DNA from: Apus apus
Taxonomy: Eukaryota; Chordata; Aves; Apodiformes; Apodidae
Length of the DNA: 64,000 nucleotides
NCBI RefSeq assembly: GCF_020740795.1
Contig: NC_067301.1
Span: forward strand, 1,736,001-1,800,000
Reading direction: 5' to 3'
The notes below the pieces were generated by a model, which saw only the letters and a program-made list of their open reading frames with translations, was not told the origin of the DNA and ran no database searches. This document shows, one piece after another, positions 45,011 through 58,300 of the stretch; the first letter of the stretch is position 1; every line of letters begins with the position of its first letter. The position numbers and the translations under genes were made by a program.

Positions 45011-48000
45011 GACTAATGTTTTCATAGAAAACAAAACCCAAAGAATCTAATTTTCCTAATTCTTTAATAGGGTTAAGTACTGCTAATTCCAGCTGGGAAA
45101 TAATTCAAGATAGAGCTCATGAGTTTTGTCTTCTACATGTTCAGCTTTCAGTTTTTAAACCTTTTTGGAAGTTGCAGAAAACTACTGCAGGAAATAGTTG
45201 TAGAAATTCCCAGCAACTCCAAACATCTCAGTTCATCACTCTGAATAAGAGCATGCAGTTCAATTAAAGAGACTGCAGTTAGCCTACAATAATGTTCTCC
45301 AAAACAGTACATTCCACAGGAGCTGCTTTTTCTTTTTTGCTCCTTTTCCTGATACATCTCACCATGAGATGCTGAACCAAACCTATCTGCAGCCTGATCC
45401 ACTATGAAAGATCTTTTTCCATTATGTTCTCAAGTAAGTTTATATGCCAGGTTCTAACCTTAGTTAGAACATGTGGAATACGGCTGTTGAAAACTGAGTT
45501 CACCACAGATGTCATCTGCTTTTAGATGTCTACAGTGGAGTTGTCTACATTTGAGCTAGGTGTCTACAGTCCCTTGCAGTCTACAGAAAGGCACTTTCAG
45601 GCTGCACCTCATCCCAAAGTAGATGCTTTAAAGCAGAGCAGATAATCAGTTAGCAGACTGAGGACGCCTACACTGTAAGCAACCAGTAACTTTCCTAAGT
45701 TTATTCACGTTCATGGACAAGACTTCCACAGAGAGAAGTGAGTTTCCAGATATCCTCAAAGCTGTGGCTGAAACCCTCTACAGGACTGGTCCCTGCTTAA
45801 AGGGGAGATGTTTAAGTACCTTTTCTCCCAGCCCACTCATGTCAGCTGACCAAGATTTGTTAACATCTTAGACAACACTTTAATGCCTCTTGCGTAAGCC
45901 AAAGTTATTTTTGTGGCATTTTCTCCTCCATAGGAAACAATGAGGCCAAATAATTATTTCAATGTATGGCTCTCTTTTAATGACTGCATTTTTCAGTAGG
46001 ACAAAAATAATTTTCTGGTTCAGAACTGCAAAGAAACCAATGTACATTTCTGCCAATACACAGAAAGCCTTTGGGGTAGTAATCAGAAGGTGAAAGGCAA
46101 CTCCTTCACACTGGCAAGTATTTTTTACCTGTAAATGCCTGAAACTGCACACAAAATGCAGATCATGAATAAACTAAGTTATCCTTGTGTAAAAGTGGTT
46201 TAGCCATCATACACAAGCTACGGTGTTGAAGCTTTTTACCACTTCACTTCATGCCTGAATTATTTTACCTGCTGTTTTTGTGATTTTACCCTTTATGGGT
46301 TTATTTGCAGCATTATAAAGAAGAGGTTACAATTCTGCAGGAACCTTCAGCAGTCTGACTAATGTCACCTCTGTACATACCCCGTGCAACTGAACTAACA
46401 GATTCTCACTCCCTTGTTTTCTTTTTCCGTAGAAAGGATTCTACAAATTGGTCTCTGGAAAAGAGGACACCAATATATTCTGTAAAGTCAAAGTGCTTCT
46501 AATGTAGTGCTGAGTCTGCAGTTTTTCTTTGTCCTCTACTTCCACTTTCTCTTATGCCAGATCACATTAAAGTAACAATCAATTTTTCTGTCTGGCTCTT
46601 TCCTGCACAGTGCAAGCACCGTCCCCTCCTCTATCCCCTCCACCCCCAAAATCTTTCAGAGGCTGTGGAAACTTGGCTCACAGCCCATGGTTCATCAATA
46701 AGCCAGCTACGTGGCTGGTGGAATAGCCTGGCAGCAGTTTGTCGTCTTTCTTATTATTATTGGCTTATATTCAAGCCTCGTGCCTAGTATGATTACTACA
46801 AAGATTAAAATTTGCAGAGACGCAAAATAAAAATAGCAGACAGACAACCTGGGCAAGGACGTGGCTGTGTTACCAGACAACATTTCACCTGAGTGACTGA
46901 GCAAAATTAACCCCGTTTTATGACTCCAGCAGCATACTTGATTTTAAATAAAAATGTTTCAAATGGGAAAAAAACCCCAAAACATAGAGAAACTTGACAG
47001 TACAGTAGGTACAGCTGAGGTGACCATAACAAATTTGCACAAAAGGTCCCAATTGTGCAAAATATACTGAAGCGCACAGGTAAAGTTGTTGCACATGGAA
47101 TACAGAATAATCCCTGGAATCCAGTAATAACCACAACTCTGTAATGCAAATCACCTCGCCCAATGCACCTCGCTTTCCCCAGAAAATGGCCAATGTGCTA
47201 CTCTGTGCAGTTTCTGTACAAATGTTTTTTTTTAAATTCATAGCTTTAAACAAAAGCTATTCAACTTCTAGATTGGCTGTGAATTTTTGTAAAGAAAATT
47301 AAAATTAAGTCTAGTAAATTGAAACTTGCACCATTAGCACTGCACTGACAAAAATACATTTACTACATGCATAAGGAAATAAGTAATCTCATTTCAAGCC
47401 TCGACTTTTCACTTGGAATAACAAACACATCAACCATGGCCACAGAGAGGTGTCCAGAACAGATCTGCTCTGTGTGAATTATGACATCAGTGGTGACAGC
47501 CTTGTGCCTCAACATACTTTAACAGTCAATTTTGAAAAAGCCTGCTGGGCTCACCAGGATTATTTCCCACTACCAAAATGGATTTTAGATCAGAGGAAAG
47601 GCAATAGACTCCCTCCTCTATAAACTCAAAGCCACTCTATCCATAAAACAAATGCTCCAGTAGCACAAGTGCCAGGCAAAATACCCTCAGCTACTCTTCG
47701 TTGAGCAAAAGAGGAAAATACAGTTCCAAAATTCATCTGGTCTCTCTCCTAAGCCTGCTCAGCAAGGCACCGGGTGCACAGCAGAGAGGGAAACCCAGTG
47801 TGTCTCTAAGCTTTGCTGATGAACCAAAGCTGATTATTTTAGCTTCTGCCAGAAGCTCGCAGGATTTTAGGGGAGGAGCACAGTGGTGCAGGTGTCTGTA
47901 AAAATAAAAGATAAACCACCAAGTCTCCTGGGAGGACGGACGAGAGGAGGAGGGAATTATAGTGGTTTAGAAAAGGGAAGGGGCTGGTCAAGAGAAATGC

Positions 48001-49984
48001 TATAAAAGCACCATGACGACAGAACAGGGTGATGGAAAGGTCAGTCCCTTTCAATAATGCTCTTTTTTTTCTTGTCCAAATGAAACACTTGGCCACGTCC
48101 ATCGCCAGAGTTCAGTTGGAGGTAAATGACTAGACAGGGGGGCCATAAACTGTCTAGAGAAGCAATGCAGATTCTGCCCAGCTGGGACCTGCCCACCCAG
48201 CCCTTTCCTCATTCTTCTACCAAAGCAATTTCCACAGCAAAAGACTCCAAAATTGCACCAAACAGAAGGTGCTCCTGTGCACCTCACTGGCACAGAGTCG
48301 GACTGCAACTCCCATTTACCTGAAGCAAACACATTCTGATGCCTACAGCCCATCAGGAAGGATTTCAGGGGCAAAAAAGAGGTATTTTCAATACTGAAAT
48401 AGTGATTAATCCTGATAGGCACGCAGCCCTTAGAATTACTTTTCAGCTGCCAGTGGTAGGTGGTCAAATTATACCTTTCCATCACATTTCCCACTATACT
48501 GCACATCTCCACAGTACATTTTCTCATGAAACACTGTAAGGATTCAGAACAATTAAACCTAACCACTGAGTAATTCCCACTCCTTTCCCCCCCCCCTAAT
48601 ATGAAATCATTCTTTCCAGTGCTCTAGCAAAATAAATGTAAGCTCTAGAGCTCCAACTCAGTATTAATATATAAAAATGGTGCATTATACCAAGAGACGC
48701 AATACAAAGATTTATTGTTCCACAGGAGTGGGTGCTCTGGCCAGCTGAATGGTCATTAAACTTTTCATCTACTCATGACAGGTGGAAATGCTTTCAGGGA
48801 AGAAAAAAAAGTATTATTGTATAGTGAATATTTTTTATATTATACAGAAAAGGACATTTCCTGCCCATTACAACCTTCCTTCAGACTGGGAGTTTTTCTG
48901 TTTGTTTTTTATTCACTGACAACTGATCCGTATTTATTTCTTAATAGCACATGAGTGATGGCACATAAGCAATCATGTCAGGGAGGAAATATATAGTCCT
49001 TAAGCTCCTCTACAGGAATAGACACATTCTGGAGTAAACCTTGGGTAGCTGATTTTACATACAATTCTTCATTCCTAAAGCCCTCTACCTCAACACAAGG
49101 AGTTTGTTTGCTTTAAAAAAGGGGATGAGGCAGAACAGTGTGATAATTTCTTATTCCATTGAGCAAGTTGTTTTCTATTTTATTTGTAATTTGTTTTTTA
49201 ATGCTGTCCCTTTCACACACTCTTTTGGAATAGAATGGAGTACTTCCTTCCATTCCACATTAATTTTTAATAGGCATGACCTGAGAATTTGAAAAGAATA
49301 TGCAAAGTCCTTTCTTTTTTTTTTTCCCTACCTCTTAATACTTCAGCTCCTCCCTGGCAAATTCTCTATCATACTTTTCCCTAGTGATACCAGCTCTCTT
49401 TTCATGGCCACTGCATTTCAGTTAGATGACTGTGCTGAGCTCATTAGGAGGAACTAAAGGGTTGCTTAGTTCAGAACTCTGTTGGCATTAAGGATCAATA
49501 ATACAAAAAAGACTTTGCCATCAAGAATTAGAGTAAACACTAAACATAAAAATGAAATGCGGGGTGTTGTGGTTATTCTGCTTGGAAAATTTACTGACTA
49601 GGAATCTGAATAAATAAAAATGGAATGTTTTATAAGAACATTATGTTTGTATGGCTATGCCTACAGTTTCTTAGTTTACAGCCTGTTCTTGGGCTATTCT
49701 GAGTTTTGCCATTACAAAGGCTTTATGAAATGGCTGACACTTTTGCATGCCTGTATTTTTCCCTGCAATATTAGAGAATGTGTTTTCATGCATATATTTC
49801 ATCAATACCATTTTATAACCCTGTCTACAACCTCTGCAGAAGGAGCATGAGGCTCTGAAGGTATTTAAAGAACAGCATTAACATGGGATGTCTGGATGTG
49901 CCGAGTAGTAAAAAAAGAAAAATAATAAAACAGGGAATGAGCAGAACACTGCAGGCAGGAATTGTTTTAACAATACCTTGCTGC

Positions 49985-50190
49985 CTTTCTAACTTTCATA
50001 GCATGACTCATTAGATCCTAACAACGCCCAGCAGATAGGAAGTGTCATTATCACTGTTTAATAAACAGGGGAAACTGAGGTAGAGGAATGGGAATGTACT
50101 TGTCCAAGGTCACATACCAAACTAGTACCAGAAGAAACAGAACTGTACCTTCTAACCCCCAGCCTTCATCTGAAGCAGTTACCCTTCAGC
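49985..50190 (-). mobile_element. MIR-like ancient SINE relic, best preserved copy
   Basis: Reverse-complement MIR order on plus: TTATCACTGTTTAATAAACA, GGGGAAACTGAGGTAGAGGA, ACTTGTCCAAGGTCACATAC and AACTAGTACCAGAAGAAACA, then CAGAACTGTACCTTCTAACC. The GGGGAAACTGAGG and CCAAGGTCACA blocks are diagnostic of MIR-type cores. Confidence 0.8.
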
Positions 50191-53100
50191 TGACAAACTG
50201 CTAATGCTGGATAGGTTGATGATATCCTTTCAGTAGCATCCACTCTGTTATGACTTTGTAAAGAGATCACCAGAATGGAAAAGAATTTGAGCTGTTAAAT
50301 TACGTAAGTGTGTAGTCACCACCTAGCAATGGAGAAAAAAGGGCTGGATATTTTCAGTTACAACTAGATTTTCTAACCAGATGGCCAGAAGAACTGACGT
50401 CACTCACATTCCAAATTATAGAGCTGCTTGAAAGCTGCTCCAGCATGAAGGATGCAGACAGGCCTGCATTCTAAGTCCTTTCTCCAAACTCCATTCTGCA
50501 AAGATACCAATAGGGGTTCTGCTGTAATCTCTGCTAGGCTTTTGAAAATGTGCTTCTTCCAGGACACACCTGTCCCAAACTCCCTCAGGGATTTCACATT
50601 TTGTTCCTGCAATGAGGTCCCAATTCAGGCTCACATTTAATATAAGCTTCACAATACAGTTTAATGGAGTCCTTACAAATCCTTAACCTGGGTAGTTTTC
50701 TAACTTTCATTGAAAACTTCATGGAACAAATTGTTCACTAACATTGACTGCTCATATTTGAACACTGATTGCACTGCAGAAGAAAACCCCAGGCAACACA
50801 CAGGAATCCAGGCAACAAAACACTAGGAAAAAGGAAACCTACCTGTTCTGAAGTTTTACATTGCAGCTTCAACACAGCATCAACCGAAATATTTCAGGTC
50901 TGCTGTACTTTTTGCTGCTTTTTCTCTATATCCCTTTTTTCTTTTTAAATTGAAGAGCAAAAAAGTCAGTAAGAAGCCAGCAGGAGCTTTGCAGCACAGG
51001 GAATGTTGGATCAGATTCAACTGTAAGAACCCTCTCCATCCCAGCTAAGTAAAATGTCTGAACAAGTTCCAAAAAAACATCAATCATTGGCTGGACATTT
51101 TCCCACCTTCAATGAAATGAAATACATAAGGTGCCTGCAAAACATTTTTAAACCAAGCCATCTCAGAGTTATGGGAGACCAAGTGAGAAAAATAGAAATA
51201 TGTGAAACCACAAAATGTTGTATTTTATACTACAGCACCTTAAGAATCAGAAAAGTTACATTATGTTTTTTAAAATACTATTCCTCCTGAGATCTGATAT
51301 TACTGTACTTCAGGACAGCTGGCCACATTTTTATGGAATGCTGATACTGACCAGCTGTAGAGTATATACAGATGTACCACATCCAACTGTGGCAGGACTA
51401 ACATTTCTGTCTTTAAGAAGCCATTCACCAGAGCAAGAAAATTACTTCTGGGTAGTATACAAACATAGTTTAAGTCTGTGCTATGAAAAGGGCTTAAAAA
51501 CAAAAGCAGAGCCATGCACTGGATGGCATTACCATTATTTTTCCCTTCACTGCATGAACATTTTAAGACCACCCATCAGGAGTCTGTAATTAACACATAC
51601 TTGCCAAGTGTTCTGAGATCCACAGATAGAATTGCAAAGCACTACCACCATTTGCACACACAGAAAAAAGAGCAACAGTAAAGAAAGAGCTTTTCCACCA
51701 GCTATTCTCCTTACAGACATCCAAGAGGAATGTTAGTAAAAGTAATCTGTTGCAAAATACACAATTTTGAAGGTGGTAAATGAAAAGGAGTAACAAGAAG
51801 AAAATAAATTCTAGTACTTCTAGCAGGAGGTATTTTTCTTTAAATCAGCCTCCTGTGCAAAATAAGCCCAGTATTAGTTGTGTCTGGAAGCTGGCACATG
51901 AAAGCCTGCCAAGTTTCCATGCAAAATAAAACCCTTTATTTGTTTAAATTTCTCTCTCTCTCCTCCCCATGCAAAAAATTCATGGTTTGGCACAGAATGA
52001 TGAATTATTATACAGTATAGCTTAATTATGATGAAATACACTAAGAAGAGATCAAAACTTGGGTGAGAGGAAGGAGAGAAGAAAGAAAACATTAGTTAAA
52101 GTAAGAAGGAAAGAGAAGGGAACTCAAGGAACTTTTGGAAAGCTGAGAAAGGGTAGGACGTGCTACTGCTCACAGTTTTAGAATAAAAGCCAAATAAAAC
52201 AGAATAGGGAATGAAAGATGTACAATACCAGCCCTAAGTTAGACATCAAAATGCATCCAGAGCCTTGCTCACCCTGCAGGTTATTGAGCATTTGACAGGG
52301 AGAAATCCCATCCAGTTCATTTAGGAGCATGTGCATCCCCATAGGAAGTAACTGTGGTAACTTCATGGCCAAACCACTATGTGCAGATAAAAGTTCTCTG
52401 CAGTGGGAGACAAAAATCCCAATTATAGCATTCCATTATTTCCTTTTCTACAGTAACTGTTTGCTGTAAAAGGTCACTGTAACAAAAGGCACATGCCTCA
52501 ACTATAAAAGTTTCGATCTGTCCAGGTAAGAAGAGACTAAGAAACACTCAGTAATGCCACTGCAGTCATTATGTCATTGGATGCTCTTCTCCACATGGAT
52601 GCTGTATGGCACAACTGCCAGACCACTGCTTACCCAGGGCATGGGGAGGGTGTGTGGGGGGGTTGACTTCTTTCTCCCACTAACATCTCATACAAACATT
52701 CCCTTTCACTGGTCTGCTGCTTAGCTGCCAGGTTTTAACAATTTTATTTTCCAAAGTGTTACATATCACAAGCCACAGATATCACACACAATTTGAAAAA
52801 CTTCTCAAGAAGGGAATATGACTCTCTGTGATATTCCAATGAAGTGCTGTCTTGCCTACTTCACCTTCAAAAAAGAAAAAAAAAAAAGTGGCAACCTCAT
52901 TTCTACAGATTGTCTTCAAAGTGCTTTAGTGCTTTTCTTCAAATGGAATTTTACCTAAAAATGCAGATCAATTCATGTAATCATTCATGTAGTTAGGAAA
53001 GCTAAAAGCAGCTGCCAGTTCACAAGATCTACAGCTGACAATCGCAGGGTGGGGGGGCTGTGTCACTGGAACACCAGAAAGCACTGCTCACACTATTGTG

Positions 53101-55189
53101 ATTGGCTGCTGTTCTTGCACAGAAACACAGACACACACTTTCATTACTCATTACCCACCATCCCGAGCTGAATGGCTTGAGATGTTCAGCTATAATAATG
53201 CTTCATGACTGCCCTAGTCTTGAAAAGGTCAAGTCTCATTACTGATGGCTCGTTATGTTCCCTTCTTAAGCTGGAGTCCCAGCAGTAAACACATAGGATA
53301 CGACTCCGTGTGCTCCCATCACCAGACCTAACTGCAACCTGCAGAACCATCAATCACTACTACAGTATCACCAAGAAAATGTCATCTAAGTGCTTCTCAG
53401 AAATAAAACACAAACCAAGGTAGTCTGTTTACACTGAAAATAACTAGGAAAACATGTCAGCGACTGAGCAGCCTCGTGGTGGAAAGCACACACAACATCC
53501 ACACTGCTCTATGATCTTCCCAAAAGCTTCCCAGGTCCCACAGCTGACTGTGGAAAAACTCTGTAAGTGACAAATCAACCCAGAAACTTTATGTATTTCA
53601 AATGCTACTTAATAGGAAAACGAATGCTTTTACTGAATAAAGTCATAGCATCCAGGGGAGAATTTCAAGACTTGCACTTCTAAAAAAAACAGAGGTACAT
53701 TTTGCTCACCTCTGCCCCAATCTTCACCAGTGCCCCTGTGTGTATACTAGCCACTAACGGCTCCACAGCAAAAGCACCACCCTTATTTATAAACACAGGA
53801 TGCCCCCCACACATCTAAATTCACCAGCTGTATTAAAAAGCAATACTCAAGTCACTTTATAAATACTTTTAATCAGTCAAAAACACTTATTAATTGCAAA
53901 CCTCATGTACTGTAGATTGAGACACTTCTATAAACTCAAGAACTCTCCAAGGAACATACTGGGATTAAATAATAGTCTTATAGTCATTAAAGGCTCTTTG
54001 CATCTCCATGCATTGGGTTTTCTTGCACTAACTGGTATTTTATTACACATCAGTTGTCCTGGACAATTGATTATCTATCATGATCAAGGGAGGTGAAAAG
54101 GGGTTGTTTGACTACAGCTATTAAAGATCCATAGGGTTTGTTAAAAAGGCAATAATTATTCCATTGCTTTTTTTAGTTTCTCTTCACTCTCCCTTCCTCA
54201 GTGGTAAGAAAAGTCCATTTTCATCATGATCTGGGGCACAAGCCCAGCCTCACTGAGGAGTACCAGCCTGAATGCTCCAAGAACCACCACTCCCCCCCTG
54301 CCAAGCTGGTTGCTTCGTCAGCCTCCAGAGCCATCATAAATGTTAACTTACAATCAGTAGGTTAGTTAGAAAACAAAAAATGTAATACTAATAACATACG
54401 TTGTTCTATTTAAAAACCAAACCATGATAAAACCCACCTCTCTTATTATTAGGCAATACAAACTCAACTTGAGAAACAACAGCAAATGCACATGAAAGGA
54501 TCTCCTCGAGACCCACCAGGCGTGAAGTCAAGGCTAACAAAAAAACAGGGGCACTTGTTTTCATACATGACTATTCCAAGGCCTGTTCCAGTGAAGACAT
54601 ACAGAGATTCTTAATGCCAAAGTAATTTCCCACATGCACTATGGGTAAAGGATTCAAGAACAACACAGAAGTCAAATATTTACCTCTGTCGTCTGTAAGC
54701 ACAACAACGTCTCTGTGTTTGCATTCTATACAGAATGTATTTATTAGCACAAAACCAAACTAAATTAATGTGGGAAATAAAATCAGAGTAGGCAAAATGT
54801 TCCATAAATCCTGTTGGTAGAGTTAACTTGGTATAAAGTAAACAAGGAATAGGAAAAATCATCTTGTGACAGTCTTCAAGAAAGGACTTCACAGCTTTCC
54901 TGTGCAAGATCTGCCACCATCAGCTTTGAACTCTGAAACCCATGTTTTGAGTCCTCAGTAAAATGCCCAAGGTCCTCCATTATTTGTACCACAGTTTATT
55001 TGTTCAATTACAAAGATGATCATAGCTTGGCAAAGCATGCCCAGTTCATTATTTTGCCAAATTTGGGCTTTATTTAAGAAAATCAGACCCAAAAGACATA
55101 GTAATGTGGGGACTACAGGCATCTTACTCTCTAGAAAAGGCAAATTATTCTCTTTGAGCAGAACAAGAGCACTTTCTTATCCATGGATC

Positions 55190-55310
55190 TCAAGCCATTA
55201 TCCTAGCAGGTAATTATTATCATTTGCTGTTTCACACATGGGTGTGTAGAAAAGGGAAGCAACCTGCCACATGGCAGAGCCAGGAATAGAACAGTGCTCG
55301 AAACCAAGCT
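55190..55310 (-). mobile_element. MIR-like ancient SINE relic
   Basis: Reverse-complement MIR order: AATTATTATCATTTGCTGTT, AAGGGAAGCAACCTGCCACA, TGGCAGAGCCAGGAATAGAA, then CAGTGCTCGAAACCAAG. The GGCAGAGCCAGGAATAGAAC block is a typical amniote MIR match. Confidence 0.75.
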
Positions 55311-58300
55311 TGGGAACATCATCTTTCAAGGTTTTAACAAACACACAACCTATTCCTCTCTAAATCATGTGCGGTCTGTGGAGCCGAGTCAGGTCCTTGA
55401 AAGAGGGAATATTCCAGACACACAGACAAAATAAACAGCCTTACAACCCAAACATCCAGCACAATTAGACTAAATTGTTGATCATTCCAACAGCCTGAAA
55501 AGAATAGATGATGAAGAAACATCTGTGTAAATTAAAAGGATACTTAGAGCCAGAGGAGCCTTACTTGAGATTGCAGGATGTACTATAAACACTCTGAGCA
55601 GTGTTCCTATAGTTTGTGCTAACTTCCAGACAGCTGGTAAGCATTTAGATTTTGTCAATATAGTTTACCCTTGCTATTCAGACTTACAGTGAGGTAGCAA
55701 ATGCTTTTAGTATAAACAATCTTTTGGAAAAGCAAATGTTTTTGCCTAAATTCAATGTGAGCAGCTGGAATGATGGAATGCACAGATAACATAGGAAGTG
55801 AAAGAGGGCAAAGTGGGTATTATTCTTTTTAGTATTACATAGCTGAGATGCTTTAGAATTAATCTTTAAAACAAACAACAGCAAAAATCCAAACTCCAAG
55901 AACTCTGATTTTCCCATCCCTTCTTTCCTAAACATGAACAACTTCATTTCACAAAGTTTCTATTATGGAAAACGGTTGGGGCACGATCTCTCCAATCTGT
56001 GGAAGATTCTTTGCAGAAGATGACAGGACTGGTAGATACAGACTGACATTGTATGTACATGCCATCTTCACATGCAAGAGTGTTCACTGGATGGAGTCCT
56101 CCTGCTTGAGTTCATCGAGGAAACTTCTATATTGCTCTATTCAGACCTAAAATGATTTCAGGTAAACTGAAAGACTCTACTGGGTGAAGGGAGTTGATAT
56201 GGCTTACATACATATATGTATACTTAGTATTGTGAGAGAACAATTGGGTTGCACAACAGCTATCTTGACTACTGCTACACCTACTCATTACCTTTGTCCT
56301 CCTCTGAACAGTCTCATTAATTTGCTTCATTTTCTGCCAAATTAGATTTCAAGAAGTAAGGAAGTAAATGCCTCTTGATGCATTTATAAAGCACTAAGCA
56401 CAGAAGGTCATGACTCTGGTTTCCAGCCTCTACTATAGTATGAATAATAATTAATCTGGTCTTGGTACTGTGAAACGAACCCTATAATGACAATCAAGAT
56501 CAGGAAGGGACTTACTACTATGTATTGAACGAAACAAATGTCAACACATGAGTGCCAAGACAATGTCAATGGAGCCATTCCAGATTTACAGAACTGTCAC
56601 AGAGAATAAAATCTGAAACTTAGGGGAAAAAAATCAGACCATTCACTCACACAGCTTATCCTCCTTAACCACAAACACTCCTAAGTGGGAGAGGATTCAA
56701 CACAAATTCAATTCTTTCAATTGTCTATCCAATGTCCTAGTTTGACATAAACCTGGAGTAATTCCAAATTGTTGTCAGGATGAAAGAGGAAAAAAAAGTA
56801 ATTAAAAAGACTAGCTGAAACTCTTAAAAGTAACAAATTAACACAATAGGAAGACATTTCTTCTCTCAGGTCTTTACAGAATCAAGCTTAATCTGGTTGA
56901 GAAACTGCTTAAATTTAAAATTCTGGATTTTTTTTTTCATTTCTGAGGTCGAAACTGCCTATTTAACAAGGTCTCTTTGTTAATTATATATGCATATGTA
57001 GTTTACAAACTGAGTCAAGTGAGACATTTTGTGCCATTTTTGATAACAGTTCAGCAAAGACTTAAACTCCTATTTAGCACTCAATCTATGAGTCAACACT
57101 TCAGCAACTGACTCTCTAAACTGCTGGGTTTTTTCCTATAGCAACCACCATCATCACTCAAATGAAAACATTCTTGAGAAAAAGGAGAGGGGAAATGGGA
57201 TTAAATGTTTGCCAGCTCAGTTTCTTCTATGACTGAATTAAAAGTAAAACCCCATCGTTACTAGATGGTGCACAGTTGTCTTACAGAACTGCATGGAGAG
57301 GAATGAAGAGACAAGGCTGGGAAAGGACAAAATCTAGCTCCATTTCTGTTCTCTATAACCTCTTCTTTCTTCATACCAGCAGTGGCTCGGAATGCTGATG
57401 CATGTGTCTTTTGAAAGTTAACATTTAACAGAGATTTCAGGTCTACTGAATTCCAAGAAATAAAAATAAACTCTTGCCCTGCTTTAGCTGCCAGCTGAGG
57501 CCAGTGTTTATTGAGGGGAGTGCTAGGAACCCAGCAGATTTTAGTGTGGAAGAGTTCCAGCAAATCTGCTGGCCTGTGCCCCCCTACCACATACACCATT
57601 TCCAAGCAGCCAGTGTGGACCCCCCTTTTCTCTGACCATGCATGCCTCCCTATCAAACTTCTTCAGCTACACATTATTAGTGGGGTTACTACAAATAATC
57701 GTATTTATTGTGGTCATGCACAAGGGTAAACTGAAGAGCCTCCCTGGTGAGTTCAGATTCAAGCTGTGATGCCCACTGAGGCATGTCCTCCAGCAAGGAC
57801 AGCACAGGGTCATTATGCCTTCACCTACTAGTCCAGGGCCAGGCTGTTGAAATACAGAGGATTACAACAGAAATGTCTCACCCTCCAGACCATGCTGCCA
57901 TTAAGATACTTGAAACTGTCTTTCCTGCAGTCAGTTTTTGAACTGTCAAAATAAAAGGGCAAATGTGGTTAGGTTTACTAAGCTCTAAACCCAGTAACTA
58001 TTTGGAGAAAATCCTCATTTCCAAGGTTCTTTTCAATGATGAACTTTGAAATGCTAAAATGCTCTTGAAATTGACACTATTCAAAACTGTCAGGACATCC
58101 AACAGGAAGAGCCAGATTCCAAATAGGATATGTCTGGACAATTTAAAACAACAATAAATCCCATAAGAGATAGTCCATCTTTTTCTTACCACAAAAATTA
58201 CTTGCCATTATTGGCCAGACAGATGATGATCCACTGCATGTGTCTATATATTGTCCTGTACTTCCACCTGTCATATCCCCAGGTAGAAATACCAGCATAA

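Noticed and set aside
48051..48566. A 171-codon minus-strand open frame in intron 1
   Set aside because: No splice sites, family or coding-like composition; probably chance within SKI intron 1.
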